Shown here piece by piece: positions 24,141 to 35,000 of a stretch of 64,000 nt of DNA; position 1 is the first letter of the stretch, and every line of letters starts with the position of its first letter. A program made the position numbers and the translations under genes. This stretch comes from Paludibacteraceae bacterium (GTDB lineage: Bacteria > Bacteroidota > Bacteroidia > Bacteroidales > Paludibacteraceae), in assembly GCA_024401565.1 (NCBI GenBank), contig JAKSKU010000007.1, positions 1-64,000 on the forward strand. Reading direction: 5' to 3'. The notes under the pieces are model-generated. The model saw only the letters and a list, made by a program, of their open reading frames with translations. It made no database searches and had not been told where the DNA came from.

Positions 24141-26780
24141 GTGGCAGAGAAAAACGAAACGCCTTTAATGAGGCAATATTCTGAGTATAAATCCCAGTAC
24201 CCTGATGCAATCCTTCTTTTTCGTGTAGGTGATTTCTATGAGACTTTTGGCGACGACGCAATTAAGGCGTCTGAGGCTCTCGGCATCACTCTCACTAAGA
24301 GAAACAATGGTGGAGGTTCGGGTGATATGCCTCTTGCTGGTTTCCCTCACCACGCTCTCGACACTTATCTGCCTAAATTGGTCCGCCATGGCTATCGTGT
24401 GGCTATCTGCGACCAGCTTGAGGATCCTAAACAGGCTAAAGGACTCGTAAAACGTGGAATCACGGAGCTTTCCACTCCAGGTGTGACAATGAGCGAGAAT
24501 ATCCTTGATCCTCGTGAGAACAACTTCCTGTGCGCTGTATGCCGCAGTAAGGACAAAAAGACAAGCGATATCTTCGGCGTCTCTTTCCTTGATATCTCTA
24601 CAGGTGAATATTTGCTTTCTCAGGGTAAGCAAGAATACGTTGATAAGCTTCTTTCCGTCTACACTCCAAAGGAGATTTTGATCGAACGTGGAAGCCGCCG
24701 CGAATTTGAGAGCCTTTTCTCTAAACATTATCTTGTGAATGAGCTTGACGATTGGGCTTTCACTCCTGATAGCGCGCGTGGCAAACTGCTTGCTCATTTC
24801 AACACTACTTCGCTTAAAGGTTACGGTGTGGAGAATCTACAGGTGGGCCAGGTGGCTGCCGGTGCTATTCTTCACTATCTCGACTATACTCAGCATAAAA
24901 ATATCAGCCATGTCAACTCTATCCGCCGTATCGAGGAGGAGAAGTATGTGTGGATGGACCGCTTTACAGTACGCAACCTTGAACTTTTCCCAACGTCGGA
25001 TGAAAACCAACGTTCGCTTCTCGGCACTATCAATGAGACTCAGACTCCAATGGGCTCACGTCAGTTGGTGCGTTGGCTGGCTCAACCTCTCAAGGAGGTG
25101 ACTCCGATTGTGGAGCGCCATGAGATTGTGGAGACGTTGTTCCAGGAGAAAGATTTGCGTGCCCTTCTCAACGAGTGTCTGCCTCAGATTGGTGATATGG
25201 AGCGTATTGTGTCGAAAGTGGCAGCTAAACGTGCTAATCCGCGTGATGTGTTGGCTTTGTGCTCGGCTTTGAAGATGGTGGCTCCGATTAAGGCGGCTTG
25301 CGCTCAGAGTAGCAACGTCAACCTTCAGGGAATGGCTGAGCGCTTGAATCCTTGTGAGCATATTTGTGCTAAGATCGACGCGATGATTGTGCCAAACCCT
25401 CCTGCATTACTTTCTAAGGGTGGGGTGATTGCTCCAGGCTACAACGAGGATCTTGACAGTTGGCGACGTATCTCTACCAACAGCAAGGATGTGCTTCTGC
25501 AAATTCAGGATCAGGAGATGGAGCGTACAGGTATCTCATCGCTTAAGGTCGGCTATAATAATGTGTTTGGCTACTATCTTGAGGTGCGCAACACTCATAA
25601 GGATAAGGTGCCGCAGGAGTGGATCAGAAAGCAGACGCTTACAGGAGCTGAACGTTATATCACTCCTGAATTGAAGGAGCTTGAGGCTAAAATCACAAAG
25701 GCTGAGGAGATGATCATTCCGTTGGAGACGCGATTGTTCATGGAACTTATCGATGAGCTTGCCGACTATATCTCGCCTGTCCAGACAGACACTTCCATCA
25801 TCGCTCAGCTCGACTGCCTGATGTCGTTTGTGTCGGTTTCGGAGAAATATAAATATGTCCGTCCTATTATAGACGATAGTCTTGTTGTCGATATCCGTGA
25901 GGGACGTCATCCAGTGATTGAGCGTCAGTTGCCGATAGACAGCCCGTATATCGCCAACAGTGTGGAGCTCGACAACGAGAAAAAGCAGATCATGATGATT
26001 ACCGGTCCGAATATGGCTGGTAAGTCGGCTTTGCTCCGTCAGACTGCTTTGATAGTTGTATTGGCTCAGATTGGATGTTTTGTGCCTGCCGACAGTGCTC
26101 ATATCGGCGTCGTGGATAAGATTTTCACTCGCGTTGGAGCATCCGACAATATCTCGATGGGAGAATCAACCTTTATGGTGGAGATGACGGAAGCGTCGAG
26201 CATCATCAACAATATCACGGACCGTTCACTTGTGTTATTCGACGAGCTTGGCCGTGGTACTTCCACTTACGATGGAATCTCAATCGCGTGGGCTATCGTG
26301 GAATATCTTCACGAGAATCCAAAGGCTAATCCAAAGACTCTTTTCGCCACTCACTACCATGAGCTTAACGAGATGGAAAACACCTTTGACCGTGTGAAGA
26401 ACTATAATGTCTCGGTGCGTGAGGCTGACGGCAAGGTGATCTTTTTGCGTAAGTTGAAAGAGGGTGGAAGCGAACACAGTTTCGGTATCCACGTCGCTAA
26501 ACTAGCAGGAATGCCGGCTACAGTTGTCGACAGAGCAAACGAGATTCTGCACCGTCTTGAAGAGCAGCATAAAGATACCGACGTCACAACAGAGAAAATC
26601 AAGAAAGCCACAGAGCCAAAGCTTCCTGCTGGCACACAGCTAAGTATTTTCCAACTTGATGATCCGACTCTTTCTCAGGTGCGCGACGAGATCCTGACTA
26701 TCGATATCGACAATTTAACTCCGCTTGAAGCATTGAATAAGCTCCATGAAGTGAAGAAAATTTTGCTTGGAAGGAGTTAA
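24141..26780 (+). CDS. mutS: DNA mismatch repair protein MutS
   Basis: 879 residues, full family length. The mismatch-binding Phe-x-Glu is in [13 protein letters not shown]. The ATPase domain has Walker [15 protein letters not shown], the MVEMTEAS segment, Walker [17 protein letters not shown] and the FATHYHEL switch. MutS recognises base mismatches and recruits MutL. The start is GTG at 24141: the protein begins [13 protein letters not shown] directly before the conserved N-terminal domain. This GTG lies inside TTAGAGACGTGGC, which is identical to the left arm of the dispersed GAGACG repeat. The gene is transcribed alone. Confidence 0.97.
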   Translation: MAEKNETPLMRQYSEYKSQYPDAILLFRVGDFYETFGDDAIKASEALGITLTKRNNGGGSGDMPLAGFPHHALDTYLPKLVRHGYRVAICDQLEDPKQAKGLVKRGITELSTPGVTMSENILDPRENNFLCAVCRSKDKKTSDIFGVSFLDISTGEYLLSQGKQEYVDKLLSVYTPKEILIERGSRREFESLFSKHYLVNELDDWAFTPDSARGKLLAHFNTTSLKGYGVENLQVGQVAAGAILHYLDYTQHKNISHVNSIRRIEEEKYVWMDRFTVRNLELFPTSDENQRSLLGTINETQTPMGSRQLVRWLAQPLKEVTPIVERHEIVETLFQEKDLRALLNECLPQIGDMERIVSKVAAKRANPRDVLALCSALKMVAPIKAACAQSSNVNLQGMAERLNPCEHICAKIDAMIVPNPPALLSKGGVIAPGYNEDLDSWRRISTNSKDVLLQIQDQEMERTGISSLKVGYNNVFGYYLEVRNTHKDKVPQEWIRKQTLTGAERYITPELKELEAKITKAEEMIIPLETRLFMELIDELADYISPVQTDTSIIAQLDCLMSFVSVSEKYKYVRPIIDDSLVVDIREGRHPVIERQLPIDSPYIANSVELDNEKKQIMMITGPNMAGKSALLRQTALIVVLAQIGCFVPADSAHIGVVDKIFTRVGASDNISMGESTFMVEMTEASSIINNITDRSLVLFDELGRGTSTYDGISIAWAIVEYLHENPKANPKTLFATHYHELNEMENTFDRVKNYNVSVREADGKVIFLRKLKEGGSEHSFGIHVAKLAGMPATVVDRANEILHRLEEQHKDTDVTTEKIKKATEPKLPAGTQLSIFQLDDPTLSQVRDEILTIDIDNLTPLEALNKLHEVKKILLGRS

Positions 26781-26794
26781 AAATCATCTGTGGG

Positions 26795-26825
26795 TTTGAT
26801 TTTTGGATATAATGAAATATATTTG
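26795..26825 (+). promoter_or_regulatory. Promoter of the 26878 lipoprotein gene
   Basis: TTTG (26795-26798), 19 bases, TATATTTG (26818-26825), then C: a complete consensus promoter. Confidence 0.75.
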
Positions 26826-26877
26826 CTGATGTTATGACACAAGTCATAATTGTATATAAATTTAATTAATAGGGCTT

Positions 26878-27705
26878 ATGATAAAATTAAGAAGTTTTTG
26901 GTTGGTACTAGCTATGGGATGTGCGGTTTCTTTGGGAACTGTTTCTTGTAGCGATGACGATGATGATACAGAGGATCAGAAGAAAGAGCAGAAGCAGGAT
27001 GTCCCTGATTCTACACCAGATGACAAAGGTGGCGACAAGACTCCTTCTGAACCAGAGAAGGATTTGACTCCAGAAGAGTCGGGCGCTGTCATGAAGGATA
27101 TTGTTGAGGTTGTCAATAAGGGAGAGAGCTCTCTATTGTCGGAGGCTTCTTCTATGACTACAGAACAGTTGAACGGTCTTGCCTCTACAATTATCACTTA
27201 CAACAATAACAAGGATAATGCAGAGTGGAAAGAAGCATTTATTAAGGAGTCTGGATCAAGCGAGGTCACTAGAATTTTGGATGAGACAATCTCCGAACTT
27301 GAGAATTTTGGAGTTGACATGAGCGAGATCACTTCAAAAGATTTGGTAGAGGCATTCAGCGGTTATTTCAAGCCAGTAGATCAGCTAGGTCAGGGTTACA
27401 AAGATGGAATGTCTGAAGGTGCAACTCACGAGAAGTTGTTCAACGAGGTCTATGATGACAAGATTGCTAAATTGGACGTTTCAGATTTCAATGCATGTCT
27501 TACAGTTTTCAATAGTTTGACTCCGGCTCAGCAGACAGAGTTGATAAATGTGGTAACATCATGGTCAAACAAAGAGAATGATGAGGAATGGAAGAGCGGT
27601 TTCTTAAAAGGAGTTAACGTTAATGACGCTGCTAAAGAGGAGCATCTTCGTTCTCAATTGGATTCATTGGTTCCAATGATTAACACTTTGACTATTTTTA
27701 TGTAA
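26878..27705 (+). CDS. Surface lipoprotein of unknown function
   Basis: 275 residues. The lipobox GTVSC is followed at once by SDDDDD, matching the acidic lipoprotein export signal that sends Bacteroidota lipoproteins to the outer face of the outer membrane. An acidic, Lys/Pro-rich linker (residues ~28-65) precedes an all-helical region with two similar halves: STIITYNNNKDNAEWKEAF and NVVTSWSNKENDEEWKSGF occupy equivalent positions, suggesting an internal duplication of ~120 residues. I do not recognise the family. It has its own promoter and ends at a bidirectional terminator. Confidence 0.75.
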   Translation: MIKLRSFWLVLAMGCAVSLGTVSCSDDDDDTEDQKKEQKQDVPDSTPDDKGGDKTPSEPEKDLTPEESGAVMKDIVEVVNKGESSLLSEASSMTTEQLNGLASTIITYNNNKDNAEWKEAFIKESGSSEVTRILDETISELENFGVDMSEITSKDLVEAFSGYFKPVDQLGQGYKDGMSEGATHEKLFNEVYDDKIAKLDVSDFNACLTVFNSLTPAQQTELINVVTSWSNKENDEEWKSGFLKGVNVNDAAKEEHLRSQLDSLVPMINTLTIFM

Positions 27706-27762
27706 TAGATACAGGGGTGGTTATATAGCCCAAAAACGTATAATACACCAGGTTCTAAAGAT

Positions 27763-27799
27763 AAAAAAGACGCGGGTTTTTATAACCTGCGTCTTTTTT
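27763..27799. terminator. Bidirectional terminator
   Basis: A 16-bp stem from AAAAAAGACGCGGGTT (27763-27778) to AACCTGCGTCTTTTTT (27784-27799), one wobble, with T tracts on both strands. It serves both converging genes. Confidence 0.9.
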
Positions 27800-27831
27800 G
27801 TTGCTGCTTACAAGCGTTTCTTGAGTTATTT

Positions 27832-28929
27832 TTATTTCTTGTTCTCCTTCATCATGGCCTCATACGCATCCTTCTCCTTCTGCCATTTTTCGCAATCTTT
27901 AGCCCATTTGTCAGCATCGGCAAACAGTTTCTTGTCCACCACCTCTACAGCTTTGAACTGAGCTGCGGCCTTGCCAAACTCGCGGCACAGCATATAGTAG
28001 ATGCCAAGGTCGTAGTGTATGGCCGACGATGTCTCTTTGGTAATGCGGACGTCGTCTATGCTGTCAGCTTCTGCAAGCCACGTCTCTTCGCATCCGCTTG
28101 TCTCCATTTTGAAAGCGTCGATATTCCACTCGTCGTCCTTAAGGATATTCACTGCGCCTTTAAGTTTGTTGACGGCATCATTGATTTCAATATATTCAGA
28201 GTTGTTTGACGAACGCTTCTTCGACTTGACAGTGTAGCACACAAGATCTTTGTTGGCAAGCAGGCGTGATGCTCCCACAAGGCTGCGGATCTTTTTGGTG
28301 TTGTATTCGCCCACGACACTCTCAAACGACATGGCAGAGGCTGATTCCTGTACTTTCTCAACAGCCATACCTTCTCTTGGTTGCCAGCCTGAATTATAGT
28401 CCTTGGCGCATTTCACGTCCTCCACGTAGATGGAACTTTTGTCGGGAAGAGTGATGGCCACATGGAAATCAAACGCTAGGTGCATATAAGCGCAGTAGTA
28501 TTTGGTAGAGCTGTTCATCTGCATTGGTATCTGGCCAGGTTTCATCTGTGATGAGCCAGGTGGATCCGTACGGGTAGGGACCCAGAATGTTCCGACTTTG
28601 ATTTTTGTATTACGCTTCATTGGGTTAAACCTGTCTATTGCCATAGGTGTGACGGCATTAAACTGCGAATACCTGATAAGAAAGTCTGCTTCCGCTGGAT
28701 TGCCAGTACGAATGAATGATTCATTGTTGAGTTGGGCTACAGTGGCTGTGAACGTGCCGTCTTCAGCAAGAGTACCGTTCTCCACAAGAGCATAGAGTTT
28801 TTTTCCTACCGGCATTTTCAATTTAGGGTATGCCGACATGCTTAATGAGCCTATAGCTTCAGGCTCTGCAACTTGCGCCGATATCGCCATCGACACAAAT
28901 AATGAAATAAGGACTAATATTTTCTTCAT
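27832..28929 (-). CDS. Secreted protein of unknown function with C-terminal TPR-like helices
   Basis: 365 residues from ATG 28929, chosen because MKKILVLISLFVSMAISAQ is a clean signal peptide and a full promoter lies just upstream. The N-terminal half is strand-rich (KKLYALVENGTLAEDGTFTA, ADFLIRYSQFNAVTP). The C-terminal part has a TPR-like helix pair (AIHYDLGIYYMLCREFGKAA AQFKAVEVVD, written with a break) and ends in a Lys/Glu-rich helix. I do not recognise a named family. It is separated from the giant GH8-like gene upstream by a terminator, so it is a separate unit. Confidence 0.65.
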   Translation of the reverse strand: MKKILVLISLFVSMAISAQVAEPEAIGSLSMSAYPKLKMPVGKKLYALVENGTLAEDGTFTATVAQLNNESFIRTGNPAEADFLIRYSQFNAVTPMAIDRFNPMKRNTKIKVGTFWVPTRTDPPGSSQMKPGQIPMQMNSSTKYYCAYMHLAFDFHVAITLPDKSSIYVEDVKCAKDYNSGWQPREGMAVEKVQESASAMSFESVVGEYNTKKIRSLVGASRLLANKDLVCYTVKSKKRSSNNSEYIEINDAVNKLKGAVNILKDDEWNIDAFKMETSGCEETWLAEADSIDDVRITKETSSAIHYDLGIYYMLCREFGKAAAQFKAVEVVDKKLFADADKWAKDCEKWQKEKDAYEAMMKENKK

Positions 28930-28950
28930 ACCGTGAATTAATTCTGGCCA

Positions 28951-28980
28951 CAAAGGTAATAAAAAACCAAAAATATCCAA
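28951..28980 (-). promoter_or_regulatory. Promoter of the 27832-28929 gene
   Basis: On the minus strand TTG (28980-28978), 19 bases, TACCTTTG (28958-28951), 22 bases before the ATG at 28929. Confidence 0.7.
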
Positions 28981-29009
28981 CTATTAGCCATTAACTATTA
29001 ATAATATAA

Positions 29010-29043
29010 GAAAAGGCGACGAGATTGCTCCCGTCGCCTTTTC
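29010..29043 (-). terminator. Terminator of the giant GH8-like gene
   Basis: A perfect 12-bp stem GAAAAGGCGACG/CGTCGCCTTTTC (29010-29021 with 29032-29043), just past the stop codon at 29060. Confidence 0.85.
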
Positions 29044-29059
29044 TTAATATCTGTCAACT

Positions 29060-32000
29060 TTAGTCGTTGATTAGAGTGAAGTGACCTACATATTTCTTTG
29101 CGATCTCTTCAATCCAAATTTCATACCAATAGTCGGTTGAAGGCATCTTGTGACCTTGATAAGTACCATCCCACGACTCGTTACCCTTGATCTCTGTAAG
29201 CTTCTTGCCGAAACGGTCGTAGATTGTGACTACTGCGTCTGGATAAGCTTCTGAAATTACTTCAGAGATGAATGAGTCGTTGACACCGTCGTTATTAGGA
29301 CTCACAACGATAGGAATCTCAAAGTTAGGAGCCTCCAATATAAATGGATACTCATTCATACATCCGTTGGCATCACGGATCACAGCCACGTGACGGCCAT
29401 AAGCCACGTATGCCTCGTCAGACGAAGAGAAATCGTTGTTGTTGACCATATATTCGTATGGTGCCTTTCCATATTCTGTGTTTGGAACGATAAGCACGTT
29501 ATGGTAGTCGATTTTCTTTACAGTGTCGATCATTGGCAGACCGGCGATTGTCACCTCAATATTGTCTGAATCCGAAGGACAAGCTTCAGAAGTTAGAACC
29601 ACAGTGTATCTGTAAGTTCCTACCTTAGTCTCTGTGAATCTCAACAGACTGCTTTCAGAGACAACAGAATCTTTGTCGTTCTTCCATACGTAGCTTAATA
29701 CGTCGCCTTCGTCGATCTTCAGACCAAACTTCAAGTTTCCGATATTGTTCTCACAGATGGTAGTGTCGTTGCCTGTGATATGGAAACTGATAGGGTCATT
29801 TACTTTTACATTGATACTCTCTTTGATGGTGCATCCACCATTTTGGCTGATAGTCAGACGGTATGTCTCGTCGTTGTTAGGAGAGACTTCTGCAGTCTTG
29901 TTGTCTGTGCTAACGGTCAATGTAGGATTAGTTTCCCATTCTACTTCGGCTGTTGAAGGAGAAAGTGTCTCTAGACCAATTTCAAGTGTGTTGCCCGCAC
30001 ATATAGGAGTGACCTCCTTAAGTGTGTATACAGGACGTGGGTTAACTGTGACTTGGCCGAATGCGTCTGAATAAGTACAGTTTTTCTTTGTGGCCTCGTA
30101 TGTGTAGACGCCGGCGTTATCAGAAGTCACCTTCTTTAGCACAAGTTCGGCCGATGTTCCGACCTCCACGTTGTCTTTCTTCCAAACAATGTCAGGAGTC
30201 TCTGTTCCTGCAGTCAACTGTGCTTTCAGAATTACTGTCTCACCCTCACAAATGATAGTGTCGAACTTCGTTGTAAAGTCTTTGATAGACGTTGAGATGA
30301 TTTCCACGTCAAGGCTTGTTTCACATCCGTTTGTGTAAGTAAGCGTGTAGACGCCGCTTTCCTTTTTAGTGATAGTGTTGCCGCTAGTGTTGTCATCCCA
30401 TGTGAATCCCGAACCAGTCACGTCTGCAACAATTCTCACGTCTTCGCCACAACTATAGAACACAGTTCCTGTAGGAGTCGCATTCATTACGACAGGAGTG
30501 CCTGTTCCTTCTGAGATCTCAATCTTTCCGTCAACCTTTCCTTTGCTGATCTTGACTGTCTTATTGTAATTCTGGGTGCAGACACCGTCAGAGACTGTGA
30601 CAGCGAAATCCGTTTTCTCGGAGATAGGGTCGCTGATGAACTCACCCTCTACTGTTGAATTGTTAGGCTTGTTCCATACATACGACAATGGAGAGCCAAA
30701 TATTATCGTGTCAGGAGAAGATACTGCCAAGTTGACGATTGAGTTAGGACAAACAGAATCCTCACCCAAAATCTCAATCGTGCCTAAAGAGTGGATCTCA
30801 ATAGTGACTGGGTATTTTTTCGACTGGCACTCTTTATCTGCAGAGACGCTGATAAAGCCCTGGATATTGTATACGCCTGAGGCTGATACTAGCTCATGTT
30901 GTCCAATAGTTGTGCCCCATGGCGAGAAGAATTTAGTTTTCTTAACCTCAATGCTCTTGGCTGGCGACCATAGTCCGTTGATGTTGACTGACTTTTCGCA
31001 AGAAACAGTATCTTTTGTTATAAGCTCTGGTTTAGCATAAATGCGAACCTCAACGAATGAAGCGCTACTTGTTTCTGACGTATTGCCTTGAGCCACGTAA
31101 TATTTATTGATAGTCACAGGCTTTCCTGGATCTGCAGTTGTAATGATTGTTGGCGGTGTTGTAAGAGTCACTCCACCATCTTTAGGATCCTTGTCATACC
31201 ATATCAACGAATAAGCAGAGTTGGTTACAGAGGCAAAAGTCTCAATTGGATCTGGGTCTTCATCTTCGCAGTAGTGGACGATCTTGGTGTCTGGAATTGG
31301 TGTTTTTGTGATGATCACTGTCACATCGCTCAATTCACTTTCACAACCCGTACTGCTTACCTGCTTTACCTTATATGTGATAGTGGTATCGTTTGTTACC
31401 AATTCAGGAGACGGAGCTGTTTCGCCCAATTCAACGTCGTTGCTATCGTACCACACCAGTTTGTTTGTTTCTGATGTAGGAACGACTGCGTTGTTGTCTT
31501 GCTCAGTAAGAGGCAGGAACTTACCGTCTACTGCATCAGATATAGTGTAGTGGATAGATCCTGCCGGAATTATCTTCTGCACATATTCGACATTTACCTC
31601 AATAGAAGATCTTTGACCTACACAGACATTGTCCTGAGAGATTTTGTATATAGGCTCAACCTTATAGTCGCTCAGTTTTGTGTCGCTCACATTTGTTTCA
31701 GGAACAATATTGTCTACTGGTCGATCATTCAAATAGAAGTTGTAAGATGAAGGATCTTTGCAAGTACTGCAAGATTTTAGCTTAAGTGCATTTGTCAAAG
31801 ATAAAGCGTTGTCTCTAGCGCAATAGTTGACAACAGCGTCTTCAAAAGGAGTCACTTCGATAGCTGTGATAGTGATTATCGCTTTGTCACTGATAGCTCC
31901 AGCTTCGTTTTTCTGAGCCACTTTGTATACCTTCTCGCCACTTGAGGTAGCGGTATAGTTTGCAGGTATGCCGCTTATCACGTTATCGTTGTCATCATAC

Positions 32001-35000
32001 CATACAAGAGTGTTGTCATCATCTGCTTTTGCAAGAGTTGTGACATCAATCTCTTTGTCTATACAGATAGTTGTGTCTTTAACCCTTGGTTTCTGGCTTT
32101 CTGTGACGATTACGCTGACAAGAGCTGGATCGCCAATACATCCCTCTGGTGACAATTCACGCACGTAGTAAGAGACATGACCAACTGTGCCCAAGTCTAC
32201 AAGAACAGGAGTGCTGATAGAGTCTCTAATAGCATCGTCTTCATTGTTATACCAAACCACGTGGTTTCCTGTGCCCGAAGGGGAAGCCATGTTGGTGATG
32301 TTCTCTTTCACGTCTTTCTTTAGAGGCAACTCCTTCTCTGGTTTCACTTTAGGAGTAGACGGTACAGGGTTGATCACAACCTCCCATTCTTTAGCCTCGC
32401 CCTTACATCCAGTAGCATTGTCAGTAAGGACATAGTAATAAGTGTTGCGGACTTTATCGGCAGGAATGTCTTCAGCGTCTACAACAATAGTCTTGGTGAT
32501 ATCGCCGTACCACTCGATTGTATGATCCTCGACTGCGATCTTACTTAAGTCAAGCGACTCATTCTTACATATTGACGCTTTGTCTGTTATCTCAGCGTCT
32601 GGAAGAGCATTGACTGTCAAAGAAACTGTCAAAGATGCCGCCGGATTGGCAGTCGGACAAGATGGATCTGAAATCTTCACCTTGTAGTCTCCCATCTCTT
32701 TTACAATGAATGAATCTACAGTTGTTGGATCACCCAAACTTGTATTGCCAAGGAAGAATTCATATTCATATTTGCTGCTCTTAGGAGAACCAACTGCTTT
32801 TAGCACTGTAGAGTCGCCGGCGCAAATCTCAGTTTCCTTGATTGTAAGCTCTGCTTTTTGCACACCCTCACAAGATTCATCAATACATTTGCTTTCTGCC
32901 TGTGCTGCTATTTCTCCATCTTTGTGTCCAAGCAAGCGAACATAAGCATAGTTGATGATCATCTCTTTGCAATCTTCAACTTTTCCTTCCCATGTTACTG
33001 TATATTTCTTTCCAAAAGGAATAGGATTGTCGATTCCTTGCTCAAATTTCCAAACGATAGAGTCGCCTAGAAGTGTACCTCCTTCATCAGCAGAAACGAA
33101 ATCAATCTCGTCCGGCTTGCGGTCGACGATAGTTAGATCGTATGCGTAGTCTGTATGCACATGTATATTAGAGAATGCACACGAACCATTTGATGGAGCT
33201 TCAAAACCGAAGTATCCTTCATTTGTCGGAAGTCCGTCCACAGAAAACGATGCCAATTTACTTGTGTCCTTGCCAATCCAGACACGCATAATATCACCGT
33301 TCAGCTCTGCGTTTATCTTCATGGAAGTGTTCTTGCTTGGAAGTGTGACACTCTTTTTCAAAGCTGAACCTTGATAACAATTCAAAATTGTTGCACCACC
33401 GCCATCGTAGTTGACGTAGATACCAAATCTGATGTTGTCGCGGAAGTAGATAATAGCTTCTGCGTCTCTATTTGAACTTCCTTGATTGACATTACAATCG
33501 GCGGAAATGAAGATATTTGAAGACTTTGAATACTTGAATTTAGCATTCGCACCCATAGATAGGTTCGCTTTTCCTCCAGATACTGATGAGCTTCCTGCGT
33601 TTGTCAATGTCCAGTCGCTTGATGTCTTTGCCGCATCATTGAATATTGAACCGTGAGTTTGCTCATATTCTATAGTATATGTGATAGGATCCTCCTTTTC
33701 GTAATTCTCTTTATCTGCGCTCTTATGCATTGTTGTTGGAACAATAGGCTCTGGCACTTTGGCACATGTGACAGTGATAAGAGCAGTGTCACTGATAGGA
33801 GAGTTCTTATCTGCAGAAATCCATGCAGCGTTGATGATATCCTCATCATCTGTCTGACATTCTGCGCCAGAAGGGAATGTGATATTCGCGTTGTACTTTA
33901 TAGAACCCTTTTGTTTAACCTGCATCTTTGGAATGTACCATATGATGATGTCACGGCCGTCTGAAGTCTTCTCGGTTTTCCATTCAGCGCCGTTTTCTTC
34001 AAGTGGACAATCTCCGATGAAAGAGACGAACTCCATGCCCTTAGGCAATGTGTCTCGAATATATACATTCTCAACATCGCGGCCGGCCATAGGACCATTT
34101 CCTAAAACACGGCGCCACACATATCCGTCGTACTCCTCAACCAATACGTTAGGCACAGTCTTTGGAGATTCCGAACAACCACATTCGATCCATTTTGTCA
34201 CTGGCTTTTCGATTGTTGCTCCCTTTTCGTCCAATCTTTGCCAAGATGGAGTAATAGGATAGTATAGCCCTCCATCAGAATCAGTGAAGTCTCCCATTGA
34301 CCAGTCGTCAGACCAGTCTACTTTGTCAGAGTAATTGTTACCATTGATTAGGTTTACTACACGCAATGGATAATCTCCACCTTTATGAATTGTACAGTTT
34401 GGATTTCCGGTATTCCAAGAAGTCACCATTGTTGTAGTGACAAGCAATGGAGCAAACTGCATGGATAGACGTTGATTCCATTTCTTTCCAGTGGTTTCAT
34501 CTACGCCTTCCACAACATCTTCGTGAGTTATTTTAAATCCAGTTTTGTCTCCACCTTCGTAGATAGAAGGAACCACTGACCATCCATTTCCTCCATATCC
34601 GCTCGTTACGCCTGTGACTGTTGGATCGTATAGGTAGTAAGATATACGATAGTTTCCATAGTTGATATATGATTCTACGGCATCGTTGAACAGACGGAAT
34701 TTACATCCCATCTGATTGCCTTGATCCTCGCATGCCCAAGAGACATTTACACGTGGGCGACCGCCGTCAATCCAACCTGCTTCAGAACTGTTTTCAAAGT
34801 CGATATTGAATGTCGCAACGTTGTCTGGGTTGATCTTTGGCCTGTCTACGGATTTTTCAATAATAAGAGAACGCTTAACAACATCTACGCAGTTACGCTG
34901 CATTGTCGCTGTCTGGTAGTTAGGGTACTCGTTAGTAGTCCATCCCAATCCGTTAGTACAAGTGATGTCTGCTGTTGTACAATAACGTCCTGAGGCATTA

